Below are positions 23,965 through 33,101 of a stretch of 64,000 nt of DNA, in pieces. The translations under genes and the position numbers were made by a program. Where the stretch lies: positions 1 through 64,000 of the forward strand of contig NZ_QMEY01000035.1 in assembly GCF_003315795.1 (NCBI RefSeq). Reading direction: 5' to 3'. Source of the stretch: Spongiactinospora rosea (GTDB lineage Bacteria > Actinomycetota > Actinomycetes > Streptosporangiales > Streptosporangiaceae). A model generated the notes under the pieces. The model saw only the letters and a program-made list of their open reading frames with translations, did not search any database and was not told the DNA's origin. Each line of letters starts with the position of its first letter. The stretch's first letter is position 1.

Positions 23965-25314
23965 GTGAACGCAACGGCGTCGGGTTCGGTGACCCGGACG
24001 GTCACGCAGGGGGTCCGGCTGGGCTACGGCGTGGGTTCCTTCTGCACGGGGACCTGGGGCGCCGTGCCCGGCCTGCTGCTGCTCTACTACATGACCAACA
24101 TCATGGCCGTGCCCGCCTGGCTGGCCGGGATCGTCGTCACCGCGCCCAAGGCCTGGGACCTGGTCGCCAACCCGCTGATCGGCCGCTGGTCGGACCGCAC
24201 CAGGTCGCGGCTCGGCCCGCGGCGTCCATGGCTGCTGGCGGGCGCGCTGACGCTGCCGGTGGCCTTCACGCTCACCTTCGCCGGGCCGCCGATCACCGGT
24301 GCGCCCGCCGCGATCTACGTCGGCGTGTGCTTCCTGCTGTCCGCGACGGCCTACTCGGTGTTCGAGGTGCCCTACAAGACCATGTCGGCGGAGATGACCG
24401 GCGACTACCACGAGCGGACCTCGCTGTTGCAGTGGCGCATGGTCTTCGTCGGCGTGGCCACCGCGATCAGCGGCATCGCCGCCCCGGCGATCGTCAACGC
24501 CGAACGGCCCGGCGGCACCCCGGAGAGCTACCGGCTGATGGCCGTGTTCGTGGCGCTGGTCATGCTGGCCGCCATGCTGGGCGCGTTCTTCGGTACGGCT
24601 CGCGCCCCCGCCGTCATCCGCGCCGCCCCCCAGCAGGGCTCGCTGTTCGCCCAGCTCTCGGCGGCCAGGGGCAACGGCCCGTTCTGGTGGCTGCTCGCCA
24701 TCGCCTCCAGCCAGACGCTGTCGGGCAGCGTGATGCTGGCCGGCGCACCCTATTTCGCCACCTACATCATGGACGATCCCAAAGCCACCAGCACGCTGTT
24801 CGCCGCCCTGGTCATACCGCTTCTGCTTACCATGCCGATGTGGGTCTGGCTGGCCAGGCGTCTGGACAAGCGCGGCGCGATGATCCTCGCGGGGCTGCTG
24901 CTCGGCGGGGGCACCGCCGCGGCCATGGCGACGCCGGTGTTCGGCACGGTCTACACCCATCTGACCCTGTTGGTGGCGGGCGTGGGGCTGGGCGGGGTCC
25001 AGCTCATGCAGTTCTCCATGCTGGCCGACGTGGTCGCCGCCGACGCGGCGACGACCGGCAGGCGGCGGGCGGGGATGTTCACCGGGCTGTGGACGGCCAT
25101 CGAGAGCGGAGTGTCGGCGTTCGGCACGATGATCTTCGCGGCGGTGCTCACGGTGGGCGGATTCATCTCCTCCGATCCGAGCCGGCGGGTGACCCAGCCG
25201 GCGGGGGCGGAGGCCGCCATCATGATCGGGCAGTGCCTGGTCCCGGCGGTGATCATTCTGATGGCCGTCCTGATGACCTTCAACTATCGGCTGACCGCGG
25301 ACAGGGTGTCATGA
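23965..25314 (+). CDS. MFS transporter of the glycoside-pentoside-hexuronide (GPH) type
   Basis: A 449-residue protein with 12 predicted membrane helices. The GPH pattern is clear: LGYGVGSFCTGTWG at the start, WDLVANPLIGRWSDRTRSRLGPRRPWLL in the first cytoplasmic loop, and FEVPYKTMSAEMTGDYHERT after helix 4. GPH carriers move sugars with Na+ or H+. The GTG start at 23965 lacks an SD, and TCTAAT lies 7 bases upstream, so it may be leaderless. Its stop overlaps the start of the methyltransferase (ATGA), so the two are co-translated. Confidence 0.88.
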   Translation: MNATASGSVTRTVTQGVRLGYGVGSFCTGTWGAVPGLLLLYYMTNIMAVPAWLAGIVVTAPKAWDLVANPLIGRWSDRTRSRLGPRRPWLLAGALTLPVAFTLTFAGPPITGAPAAIYVGVCFLLSATAYSVFEVPYKTMSAEMTGDYHERTSLLQWRMVFVGVATAISGIAAPAIVNAERPGGTPESYRLMAVFVALVMLAAMLGAFFGTARAPAVIRAAPQQGSLFAQLSAARGNGPFWWLLAIASSQTLSGSVMLAGAPYFATYIMDDPKATSTLFAALVIPLLLTMPMWVWLARRLDKRGAMILAGLLLGGGTAAAMATPVFGTVYTHLTLLVAGVGLGGVQLMQFSMLADVVAADAATTGRRRAGMFTGLWTAIESGVSAFGTMIFAAVLTVGGFISSDPSRRVTQPAGAEAAIMIGQCLVPAVIILMAVLMTFNYRLTADRVS

Positions 25315-26069
25315 ACCGCAACAACCCGATTCACCAGCTCCGGTACGCCTGGCGCAATCCCCACAAGATCGCGCCCCACCTGCGCCGCCTCACCAGGGAC
25401 ACCTGGCTGCGGCTGCGCACCCGCGACCACGTGAGCTACTACCGGGCCGTGATGAGGTCCGACACCGCCCGCGACCCGGAGGGCGCGGTCGGCAGCAAGT
25501 CGCACCAGCGCTGGATCGCGCTCGGCCGCATGCAGTTCGACTACCTGGTGGAACACGGCCTGCGCCCGGACATGCGGATGCTGGAGATCGGCTGCGGCAA
25601 CCTGCGCGCGGGACGGCTGTTCATCGACCACCTCCACGCCGGCAACTACTACGGCATCGACATCTCCCCCGACATCCTGATGTCGGCGCAGCAGGTGCTG
25701 GCGGAGTACGACCTGCGGGCCAAGCTCCCGCACCTCACCCCGGTCAGGGACCTGCGCCTGGAATTCCTGCCCGACGAGACCTTCGACGTCGTGCACGCGC
25801 ACAGCGTGTTCTCCCACTCCCCGCTGCCGGTGATCGAGGAGTGCTTCGCGCACGTCGGCCGGGTCATGCGGCCGGGGGCGTGGTTCGACTTCACCTTCGA
25901 CCGCACCGAGGGCAGGGAGCACCAGGTGCTCCGCGAGGACTTCTACTACCGCACCGAGACGCTGCTCGACCTGGCCGCCCGGCACGGCCTGGCCGGGCGG
26001 TTCATGGACGACTGGGAGAAGCTTCCGCACAAGCAGTCCAAGATCCGCCTGACCAGGCCCGCCGCCTGA
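25311..26069 (+). CDS. Class I SAM-dependent methyltransferase
   Basis: A 252-residue protein. Motif I is MRMLEIGCGNLRAGRLFIDH near residue 90, followed by NYYGIDISPDIL (acidic loop), DETFDVVHAHSVFSH (motif II) and GRVMRPGAWFDFTF (motif III). The basic N-terminal 60 residues are not part of the SAM fold. The overlap with the GPH transporter suggests the modified substrate is related to what is transported, for example a sugar or glycolipid; this is inference. Confidence 0.85.
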   Translation: MNRNNPIHQLRYAWRNPHKIAPHLRRLTRDTWLRLRTRDHVSYYRAVMRSDTARDPEGAVGSKSHQRWIALGRMQFDYLVEHGLRPDMRMLEIGCGNLRAGRLFIDHLHAGNYYGIDISPDILMSAQQVLAEYDLRAKLPHLTPVRDLRLEFLPDETFDVVHAHSVFSHSPLPVIEECFAHVGRVMRPGAWFDFTFDRTEGREHQVLREDFYYRTETLLDLAARHGLAGRFMDDWEKLPHKQSKIRLTRPAA

Positions 26070-26076
26070 TCCGGCG

Positions 26077-27048
26077 TCAGGTGACCAGGCCCTGGGAGAC
26101 CAGCCACTTCTTGGCGACCAGCACGGGCACGCCGCCGTCCACGTCCACCTCGGCGTTGAGGCCGCGCATCACGTCGTCGGTGAGCCGTTCGCTGATCGCC
26201 GCGAAGATGCGGGCGATCTCCGGGTGCGCCCGCAGCAGCTCCCCGCGCACGGTCACGCACGCGTTGAACGCCGGGAAGAACGTGCGGTCGTCCTCCAGCG
26301 TGACCAGGTCCAGCGCCCGCACCCGCCCGTCCGTGGAGGTGATCATGCCCATCGTGCAGACGCCGCTGGCGATGGAGTTGTAGAGCACGCCGACCGACGT
26401 ACGCCGCACCGCGGACTGCCGGATGTCGCTGCCGTACGCCAGCCCGTAGCCGCGCAGCATGCCGAGGAACCCGTCGTCGCGGCCGAAGGTCTCGTGGTCC
26501 ACGCAGAAGGTGCGCTGGGCCTGCGGCACCTTGGTGATGTCGGAGATCTTCCGCAGCCCGTACTTCTCCGCCGACTCCCGCGTCACGCCCACCGCGTAGG
26601 TGTTGTTCAGCGCCGCGGGCGGCAGCCAGGTGATGTCGTTCCGCTTGGCGTCCAGGTCGCGCGTCGCCTCGTACTGCTTGCGGGCGTCCGGGAAGGTCTG
26701 GTCCTGCCCGAGGAAGGTGACCCACCCGGTGCCCACGTACTCCCACATCAGGTCCGCGTCGTCGCGGGTCAGCGAGGCGCGGGCGTTCACGCTGCCCTGC
26801 ACGTTGGTCTGGTCGGACACCTGCGCGCCGGCCGCGGTCAGCGCCAGCACGGCGATCTTGCCGAGCACCAGCTGCTCGGTGAACTCCTTGGACGTCACCC
26901 GGACCCGCACGTCCGCGAGGCCGGGAACGGGCTTGATGGCGCCGGGTTCGACCGGCGGGACGAAGGCGGAGGCCGGGTGCAGCCCGCAGGCGGTGGTGAG
27001 CAGCAGCACGGCGAGCAGCGCCGCGAGCGGCGCCGGTGCGCGGCGCAT
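26077..27048 (-). CDS. Osmoprotectant ABC transporter substrate-binding lipoprotein
   Basis: A 323-residue lipoprotein with lipobox LLLTTAC (C21). The OpuAC/ProX fold is visible as VRVTSKEFTEQLVLGKIAVL, MWEYVGTGWVTFL, TWLPPAALNNTYAVGVTRE and CTMGMITSTDGRVRALDL. It binds glycine betaine, choline or related compounds for import by the three genes just upstream. Distance to the permease gene is 1 base. It closes a four-gene operon of OpuC type. Confidence 0.9.
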   Translation of the reverse strand: MRRAPAPLAALLAVLLLTTACGLHPASAFVPPVEPGAIKPVPGLADVRVRVTSKEFTEQLVLGKIAVLALTAAGAQVSDQTNVQGSVNARASLTRDDADLMWEYVGTGWVTFLGQDQTFPDARKQYEATRDLDAKRNDITWLPPAALNNTYAVGVTRESAEKYGLRKISDITKVPQAQRTFCVDHETFGRDDGFLGMLRGYGLAYGSDIRQSAVRRTSVGVLYNSIASGVCTMGMITSTDGRVRALDLVTLEDDRTFFPAFNACVTVRGELLRAHPEIARIFAAISERLTDDVMRGLNAEVDVDGGVPVLVAKKWLVSQGLVT

Positions 27049-27049
27049 G

Positions 27050-27826
27050 TCAGGACAGTCCTTTCGGGGAGAGGTGGCGCTGGGCGACGCCGCCCAGCCA
27101 GTCGATCAGCAGCGCGAGCACGGCGATCAGCACGCATCCGGTGACCAGGACGAGGTTGCGCTGGGTGCTCACCCCCGCGGTGATCAGGTCGCCGAGGCCG
27201 CCCGCGCCGATGAACGCGGCGATGCTCGCCGTGCCGACGTTGAGCACCAGCGTGGTGCGTACGCCGGACAGGATGACCGGGACGGCCATCGGGAGTTCGA
27301 CCTTGAACAGCACGCCCGCGGCGGACATGCCGATGCCGCGGCCCGCGTCCACCAGGCGCGGATCGACCTGTTGCAGGCCGACCATCGTGTTGCGCAGCGT
27401 GGGCAGCAGGCTGTACGCGACCAGGGCGACGACCGCGACCCAGAACCCGATCCGGAACACCACGGCCAGCAGCACCACCAGGCCCACGGCGGGGATGGCC
27501 TGGCCGAGGTTCACCACGGCCAGTACGACGGGCGTCGCCCGGCGCAGCGCGTGCCGGGTGAGCGCGACCCCGAGCGGCAGCGCGATGGCCAGCACCAGCA
27601 GCGTGGAGCAGAACACCAGTCCGACGTGCTCCCAGGTGCGCCGCAGGATGAAGCCGAGGTCGAGGGAGTTGCGTTCGAGGCTGTCCAGCGGGGTCACCTG
27701 GGTGTAGGCGACCATCGCCACGCCGATGGCGAGGTAGCACAGCGGCGCCAGCGCGAGCCAGACGGAACGGCCAAGCCTGGGTTGGGGTGCGCGCGCGGCC
27801 AGCTCGGCGGATTCGGTGAGGGTCAT
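27050..27826 (-). CDS. Osmoprotectant ABC transporter permease (second)
   Basis: A 258-residue membrane protein with about six helices and the inner-membrane transport signature VDAGRGIGMSAAGVLFKVELP (EAA loop), followed by LPMAVPVILSGVRTTLVLNV and FIGAGGLGDLI. Its start overlaps the ATPase stop (27823-27826). It is likely to form a heterodimeric channel with the 215-residue permease at 29012-29659. Confidence 0.92.
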   Translation of the reverse strand: MTLTESAELAARAPQPRLGRSVWLALAPLCYLAIGVAMVAYTQVTPLDSLERNSLDLGFILRRTWEHVGLVFCSTLLVLAIALPLGVALTRHALRRATPVVLAVVNLGQAIPAVGLVVLLAVVFRIGFWVAVVALVAYSLLPTLRNTMVGLQQVDPRLVDAGRGIGMSAAGVLFKVELPMAVPVILSGVRTTLVLNVGTASIAAFIGAGGLGDLITAGVSTQRNLVLVTGCVLIAVLALLIDWLGGVAQRHLSPKGLS

Positions 27827-29019
27827 GCGCCGTCCCCGTGGTGGCGCCGGCGGCGGTCCCGTTCCCGGGACTTGATGGCCTGGATGGCCTGCTGGACGGT
27901 GCCGAGCGAGACGGCCCCGGCGTACACCTGCCGCCTGCCGACCACCGGCACCACGTCGTTGTCGGTGTTGAGCAGCGCCTCCAGCGCCTCTTGGAGGGTC
28001 GTCCGCCCGCCGATCAGGACCTCGGCGGGCTCGCCTTCGACCTCGCCCGCCGTGCCCTCGGCTCCCGCGAGGGCCGCGGTGGTGACCCAGCGGCGCGGGC
28101 GGCGCTGCCGGTCGAGCACCAGCGCGTAGCCGCGCCCGTCGGCCTCGGCCTGGGCGTGCAGGTCGCGGGCGTCGGTGTCCTCGGTCGCGTGCGGCACCTG
28201 GTCCAGGCCGATGTCACCGACCTTGGTCAGCGACAGCAGCCGCATCGACGAACCGCCGCCGAGGTACTGTTCGACGTAGTCGTCCGCGGGGTGGGCGAGG
28301 ATCTCGGCGGGGCTCGCGTACTGCACGACCCGGGAGCCGCGCTGCATGATCGCGATCCGGTCGCCGACCTTCAGCGCCTCGTCCACGTCGTGCGTGACGA
28401 AGACGATGGTCTTGGCCAGTTCCTCCTGCAGGCGCAGGAGTTCGTCCTGGAGCCGGGCGCGGTTGATCGGGTCGAGCGCGCCGAACGGCTCGTCCATCAG
28501 CAGCACCGGCGGATCGGCGGCCAGCGCCCTGGCCACCCCGACCCGTTGCTGCTGGCCGCCGGACAGCTTGCGCGGATAGCGGTCGCGGAAGGTCGCCGGT
28601 TCCAGGCCGACCAGCGCGAGAAGCTCGTCCACCCGCTCCGACACGCGCCGGGAGTCCCAGCCGAGCAGCCGCGGCACCTGCGCGATGTTGCCCGCGACGG
28701 TCATGTGCGGGAACAGCCCGGCCTGCTGGATCACGTACCCGATGCCCCGGCGCAGCCGGTCGGGGTCGATGTCCCTGGCGTTGCGCCCGCCGATCAGGAT
28801 GTCGCCCGAGGTCGGCTCGGTGAGCCGGTTGATCATCCGCATGGTGGTGGTCTTGCCGCAGCCGGAGGGGCCGAGCAGCACCACGGTCTCGCCGGCCTCG
28901 ATCGTGAGGTCCAGGTCCTGTACGGCGGGCTCGCCCGCGCCGGGGAACACCTTGGTCACCCCGCGCAGCTCGATCGGCACGCCCTTGCCGCCGTTCATGT
29001 GGTCCGCGGCCTCAGGCAC
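27823..29019 (-). CDS. Osmoprotectant ABC transporter ATP-binding protein with CBS domains
   Basis: A 398-residue ProV/OpuCA-type ATPase. Walker A is GPSGCGKTT (50-58), signature LSGGQQQR (152-159), Walker B VLLMDEP (172-178), then FVTHDVDEALKVGDRIAIMQ. The C-terminal 130 residues contain paired CBS motifs (RRPRRWVTTAALAG, TTLQEALEALLNTDNDVVPV), which in OpuA act as ionic-strength or nucleotide sensors. The GTG at 29019 follows GGGAGGCGTAC; the gene overlaps both permease genes. Confidence 0.93.
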   Translation of the reverse strand: MPEAADHMNGGKGVPIELRGVTKVFPGAGEPAVQDLDLTIEAGETVVLLGPSGCGKTTTMRMINRLTEPTSGDILIGGRNARDIDPDRLRRGIGYVIQQAGLFPHMTVAGNIAQVPRLLGWDSRRVSERVDELLALVGLEPATFRDRYPRKLSGGQQQRVGVARALAADPPVLLMDEPFGALDPINRARLQDELLRLQEELAKTIVFVTHDVDEALKVGDRIAIMQRGSRVVQYASPAEILAHPADDYVEQYLGGGSSMRLLSLTKVGDIGLDQVPHATEDTDARDLHAQAEADGRGYALVLDRQRRPRRWVTTAALAGAEGTAGEVEGEPAEVLIGGRTTLQEALEALLNTDNDVVPVVGRRQVYAGAVSLGTVQQAIQAIKSRERDRRRRHHGDGA

Positions 29020-29659
29020 GTACGCCTCCCGGGATGGTCAGCCGCCCGATCAGCACGTAGCAGGCGTCGAAGAGCAGGGCGAGGACGGCGATGCCGATCG
29101 TCCCGGTCAGCGCGGAGTTGACGGCGTTGGCCCCGCCCAGCCGGGCCAGGCCGGAGAAGATCTGCTCGCCGAGCCCGGGGCCGGAGACGTACGCGGCGAC
29201 CGCGCCGATGCCCATCGCGAGCTGGGTGGCGACCCGGATGCCGGTGAGGATCACCGGCCAGGCGAGCGGCAGTTCGACCCGCAGCAGCGAGCGGCGCCTG
29301 CTCATGCCGATGCCGCGGGCGGCGTCGACCAGTGTCGAATCGACGCCATTGAGGCCCACGACGGTGTTACGGATGATCGGCAGCAGCGCGTAGACCGTGA
29401 CCGCGACGACGCTCGGCGCCACGCCGAGGCCAAGGACGGGGATCAGCAGGCCCAGCAGCGCCAGCGAGGGGACCGTGAACACCAGCCCCGCCGTGGACGT
29501 GGCCAGCCCGGACAGGCGGGGCCGCCGGTAGGTCGCGACTCCGGCGAGCACTCCGGCCACGGCCGCGACCAGGACGCATTGGGCCACCATGCTGGCGTGC
29601 TGTACCGCCTCGAACAGGAGGAGATCCCTCCGGTCCGCGATGTACTCCCACAAGCTCAC
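29012..29659 (-). CDS. Osmoprotectant ABC transporter permease (first)
   Basis: A 215-residue membrane protein with the EAA loop VDAARGIGMSRRRSLLRVELP followed by LAWPVILTGIRVATQLAMGI and YVSGPGLGEQIF. The GTG start at 29659 has GGGGGT 8-9 bases upstream and opens the four-gene operon. The 8-bp palindrome CTACGTAG at 29674-29681, just upstream, may be part of a control site. Confidence 0.92.
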   Translation of the reverse strand: MSLWEYIADRRDLLLFEAVQHASMVAQCVLVAAVAGVLAGVATYRRPRLSGLATSTAGLVFTVPSLALLGLLIPVLGLGVAPSVVAVTVYALLPIIRNTVVGLNGVDSTLVDAARGIGMSRRRSLLRVELPLAWPVILTGIRVATQLAMGIGAVAAYVSGPGLGEQIFSGLARLGGANAVNSALTGTIGIAVLALLFDACYVLIGRLTIPGGVRA

Positions 29660-29811
29660 TCATTTACCCCCGGCTACGTAGTTACCTACCGTGATGCAAC
29701 CATGCTCCAAACCTCCCGTAAATTCGGACTTAACCCCCGGGAATCACGCGAGACCGCGCCCGATGACGTTGTTCTGGACACGAAACCCCGCGTGGGCCGA
29801 TACTTTTGAGC

Positions 29812-30363
29812 ATGAGCTCGACGCCGCCCACGTCCCGGGCGTCCGACGGTGATCGCGATCGGGCGATCAACGAATTGCGGGACCGCGTGGTCGAGGGGCG
29901 GCTGTCCCACGACACGTTCCTCGGTCGTGTGGACATGGCGTTGCGTGCCCGCAGCCGCGGCGAGCTCGACGAACTGGTCGCCGACCTGCCCCCACGCGGC
30001 AAGCTGCGGCGGATGCTCACCGAGGTCGTGGGCGCGGCCTCCGACTTCACCTCGCGGTTGCAGCGCGCCTGGCGCCGCCCCCGGCTGCAACGGCTGCTGC
30101 TGCCCGACGACGAGCGGCTGCGCTATGTGGTGGGCCGGGGTTCGGCCTGCGACCTGGTGCTGTCCGACCTCACGGTGTCCCGCGTCCATGCCGAGCTGCG
30201 CCGCGAGACCGGCGGCGAGTGGATGCTGATCGACCTGGGCTCGCTCAACGGCACCCGGCTGAACGGCTGGCGGCTGGTCGGCCCGGCCCGTGTGCGTCCC
30301 GGCGATGAGGTCTCCTTCGGCGACTGCGCCTTCCTGGTCTCCCCGCCGCAGCTCGCCGCCTGA
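29812..30363 (+). CDS. DUF1707 and FHA domain protein
   Basis: A 183-residue protein. The N-terminal DUF1707 domain (RASDGDRDRAINELRDRVVE, GRLSHDTFLGRVDMALRARS, LDELVADLP) is a short actinobacterial SHOCT-like motif found in membrane or regulatory proteins. The C-terminal FHA domain has YVVGRGSACDLVLSD, VSRVHAEL and LGSLNGTRLNG, the phosphothreonine-binding residues. It probably reads Ser/Thr kinase signals. TACTTT lies 5 bases before the ATG and no SD is present, so it may be leaderless. Confidence 0.9.
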   Translation: MSSTPPTSRASDGDRDRAINELRDRVVEGRLSHDTFLGRVDMALRARSRGELDELVADLPPRGKLRRMLTEVVGAASDFTSRLQRAWRRPRLQRLLLPDDERLRYVVGRGSACDLVLSDLTVSRVHAELRRETGGEWMLIDLGSLNGTRLNGWRLVGPARVRPGDEVSFGDCAFLVSPPQLAA

Positions 30364-30635
30364 GCCGGGTCCGCCGGGCACGGTTTCCGCCGCCGCCGTG
30401 CGGGGCATCCCCTGACCATTGCCCGCCGCCGCGGGCGTCGCCGCAGGTCGTACGGCTGTGACGGGTTTCCAACGCGCACCGGGGCCGCGAACCCCTTGTA
30501 GCACGGGGTTTGCGACGCCGGAGGGCAGTCCCAGGGTTACCTGGAGCCCCAATAATCTCTGAAATATCCTGACATGTCCGGTTTGTTCGCGACAGAATGC
30601 GTGTTCCAACAGGCGTCAACCACCTGGAGGAGCAC

Positions 30636-31463
30636 ATGCGCAGACTCATCCGGGCACTCGCGTGCCTCGGCGGTCTCGCAGTAGTAAGTACCACCCCGGC
30701 CGTCATCGCCGCGTCCCCCGCGCAGGCCGGGCACGACCCCTGCCGCGTCCAAGCGGCCCTGCCCCAACTCAACGGCACCACCGTGCGCGCCGCCGGCACG
30801 CGCGTCGGCTGCACCGACTCCAGCAAGCTGCGCGTCCAGCTCCGCTGGGCGCGCCCCGGCCCCGACCCGCTGCTCGCCAAGAAGCACACGACCCTAAAGA
30901 ACGGCAAGGTGAGCGCCGGGGTCCGCTGCTCGACGGGCTGGCGCACCTACTACACGATCGTCACCGACACCGACGGCCACGTCGCCCGTTCCAAGGGCGC
31001 CCGCCTGAAGTGCGGTTCCGCCCCCGGGACCAAGCCCGCCCCCACGCCCACCCCCACTCCCCCGGCGGGCTCGGTGGGCACGCAGGTCGAGGAGGAGGTC
31101 GTCCGGCTGACCAACGAGGCCAGAAAGCGCGCGGGCTGCGCCCCCCTGACGCACGACGCCAAGCTGCGCGCCGCCGCCCACTGGCACTCCGCCGACATGG
31201 CGCAGAAGAACTACTTCTCGCACACGTCCAAGGACGGCAAGAGCCCCGGCGACCGGATCAAGGCGGCCGGATTCGCCCCGATCAGGGCCTGGGGCGAGAA
31301 CATCGCCATGGGCCAGCCCACCCCGGCCTCCGTGGTCAAGACCTGGCTGAACTCCTCAGGTCACCGCGCCAACATCGAGAACTGCTCCTTCACCCACATC
31401 GGCAGCGGAGCGGTCAAGGGCTCGCGTGGCATGTACTGGACGCAGACCTTCGCCCGCCACTGA
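30636..31463 (+). CDS. Secreted CAP (SCP/PR1) domain protein
   Basis: A 275-residue exported protein; the ATG at 30636 follows CTGGAGG. A signal peptide (RRLIRALACLGGLAVVSTTP...SPAQA) leads to a Cys-containing N-terminal part, a PTPTPTPP linker and a C-terminal CAP domain of about 120 residues: VRLTNEARKRAGCAPL, WHSADMAQKNYFSHTSKDG, WGENIAMG and WLNSSGHRANIENCSFTHIG, with the conserved His and Glu pairs. Such proteins occur in cell envelopes; enzymatic activity is not established. Confidence 0.9.
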   Translation: MRRLIRALACLGGLAVVSTTPAVIAASPAQAGHDPCRVQAALPQLNGTTVRAAGTRVGCTDSSKLRVQLRWARPGPDPLLAKKHTTLKNGKVSAGVRCSTGWRTYYTIVTDTDGHVARSKGARLKCGSAPGTKPAPTPTPTPPAGSVGTQVEEEVVRLTNEARKRAGCAPLTHDAKLRAAAHWHSADMAQKNYFSHTSKDGKSPGDRIKAAGFAPIRAWGENIAMGQPTPASVVKTWLNSSGHRANIENCSFTHIGSGAVKGSRGMYWTQTFARH

Positions 31464-31487
31464 CCAGGTGGACGACCCGGCATGCCA

Positions 31488-31532
31488 CGAGCACGGCAGG
31501 CGCCTCTTCACCAAGGGCGCCGGCCGTGCTCG
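31488..31532. terminator. Large bidirectional hairpin between CAP gene and ilvC
   Basis: CGAGCACGGC (31488-31497) pairs perfectly with GCCGTGCTCG (31523-31532); after a one-base bulge on each side GGCGCC (31499-31504) pairs with GGCGCC (31516-31521). It fills the gap between convergent stops, is symmetric and has no T-run. Confidence 0.75.
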
Positions 31533-31541
31533 GGCAGCGGG

Positions 31542-32537
31542 CTACTTCTCCTTGAGCCAGCTCATCATCGGGCGCAGCTCGGCCCCGGTCTTCTCGATCG
31601 GGTGCTCGGCCAGCTCCTCGCGGAACCGGCGGAACTGCTTCTGCCCGCCGTCGAACTCCTCGACGAGCTGACGCGCGAACGTGCCGTCCTGGATCTCGCC
31701 GAGGATGCGCTGCATCTCCTTCTTGGTCTCGGCGTTGACCACACGCGGGCCACGGGTGTAGCCGCCGTACTCGGCGGTGTCGGACACCGACCAGTACATC
31801 TTGGACAGGCCGCCCTCGTACATCAGGTCGACGATCAGCTTCATCTCGTGCAGGCACTCGAAGTAGGCGACCTCCGGCTGGTAGCCGGCCTCGATCAGCG
31901 TCTCGAAGCCCGACTTGATCAGCTCGGACACGCCGCCGCAGAGCACCGCCTGCTCACCGAACAGGTCGGTCTCGGTCTCCTCGGTGAAGGTCGTCTTCAG
32001 CGCGCCCGCGCGGGTGCCGCCGATGCCCTTGGCGTAGGAGAGCGCGAGGTCCCAGGCGTTGCCGCTGGCGTCCTTCTCCACCGCCACCAGGACGGGTACG
32101 CCCCGGCCCGCGGCGAACTGCCTGCGCACCAGGTGACCCGGGCCCTTGGGGGCGACCATCGCCACGTCCACGCCCTCCGGCGGGGCGATCAGGTTGTAGC
32201 GGATGTTGAGGCCGTGCCCGAAGAACAGCGCGTCGCCCTCGACCAGGTTGGGCGCGACGTGCTCGGTGTACAGGCCGCGCTGGATGTGGTCGGGCGCCAG
32301 GATCATGATGAGGTCGGCCTCCTCGGCCGCCTCGCCCGGCGTGAGCACCCGCAGGCCGTCGTTCTCGGCCTTCTCCCTGCTCTTGGACCCTTCCGGCAGG
32401 CCCACCCGCACGTCCACGCCCGAGTCGCGAAGCGACAGCGCGTGGGCGTGGCCCTGGCTGCCGTAGCCCAGGACGGCGACGTGCCTGCCCTGGACGATCG
32501 ACAGGTCGGCCTGGTCGTCGTAGAAGATCTCGGTCAA
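31542..32537 (-). CDS. ilvC: Ketol-acid reductoisomerase (class I)
   Basis: Converts acetolactate and acetohydroxybutyrate to the dihydroxy acids of valine and isoleucine synthesis with NADPH and Mg2+. The start is taken as the TTG at 32537 (TEIFYDDQADLSIVQGR), behind AGGAAAGG, giving the standard 331 residues. Visible features are Rossmann VAVLGYGSQGHAHALSLRDS, MVAPKGPGHLVR, and metal-binding acidic residues in the GEQAVLCGG and ECLHEMKLIVDLMYEGG helices. It is the last gene of ilvB-ilvN-ilvC, 35 bases after ilvN. Confidence 0.96.
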   Translation of the reverse strand: MTEIFYDDQADLSIVQGRHVAVLGYGSQGHAHALSLRDSGVDVRVGLPEGSKSREKAENDGLRVLTPGEAAEEADLIMILAPDHIQRGLYTEHVAPNLVEGDALFFGHGLNIRYNLIAPPEGVDVAMVAPKGPGHLVRRQFAAGRGVPVLVAVEKDASGNAWDLALSYAKGIGGTRAGALKTTFTEETETDLFGEQAVLCGGVSELIKSGFETLIEAGYQPEVAYFECLHEMKLIVDLMYEGGLSKMYWSVSDTAEYGGYTRGPRVVNAETKKEMQRILGEIQDGTFARQLVEEFDGGQKQFRRFREELAEHPIEKTGAELRPMMSWLKEK

Positions 32538-32572
32538 AATACTTACCTTTCCTAACTCTCTGCGGAAGGGTC

Positions 32573-33097
32573 CTACGCGCTGCGGTCCAGGGCGCGCAGG
32601 GAGCGGTCGGTGATGGAGCGGGCGCCGCGGCCGATGGCCACCATGCCCGACTGCACGAGTTCCTTGATCCCGAACGGCTCCAGCACCCGGATGAAGGCGC
32701 TCAGCTTGTCGGGCGTGCCGGTGACCTCGATGGTCACGGCGTCCGAGACGACGTCGACGCACCGGGCGCGGAAGAGCTGCACCAGCTCAAGGACGTGCGA
32801 GCGGGTCTCCCCGTCCGCGCGGACCTTGATGAGCATCAGCTCTCGCTGCACCGAAAGGGAAGTGTCCAGTTCAACGATCTTGAGAACGTTGACCAGCTTG
32901 TTGAGCTGCTTGGTCACCTGCTCCAGCGGGAGGTCCTCCACGTTGACCACGATCGTCATCCGGGAGATGTCGTCGTGTTCGGTGGGCCCGACGGCCAGTG
33001 AGTCGATGTTGAACCCGCGCCTGCTGAACAACGCCGCGACCCGGGCGAGCACGCCGGGCTTGTTCTCGACGAGCACCGACAGCGTGTGCCTGCTCAT
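32573..33097 (-). CDS. ilvN: Acetolactate synthase small (regulatory) subunit
   Basis: A 174-residue ACT-domain protein: HTLSVLVENKPGVLARVAAL, FNIDSLAVGPTEHDDISRMT and the C-terminal LSAFIRVLEPFGIKELVQSG are diagnostic. It binds valine and confers feedback inhibition on the catalytic subunit. The start lies 4 bases after the ilvB stop, so translation is likely coupled. Confidence 0.96.
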   Translation of the reverse strand: MSRHTLSVLVENKPGVLARVAALFSRRGFNIDSLAVGPTEHDDISRMTIVVNVEDLPLEQVTKQLNKLVNVLKIVELDTSLSVQRELMLIKVRADGETRSHVLELVQLFRARCVDVVSDAVTIEVTGTPDKLSAFIRVLEPFGIKELVQSGMVAIGRGARSITDRSLRALDRSA

Positions 33098-33101
33098 ATC
33101 G

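Noticed and set aside
30364..30635. Possible c-di-AMP (ydaO-type) riboswitch upstream of the CAP-domain gene
   Set aside because: Such riboswitches often precede cell-wall hydrolase genes in actinobacteria, but I could not match the conserved core here. The small AACCCC/GGGGTT stem (30490-30510) alone is not enough.
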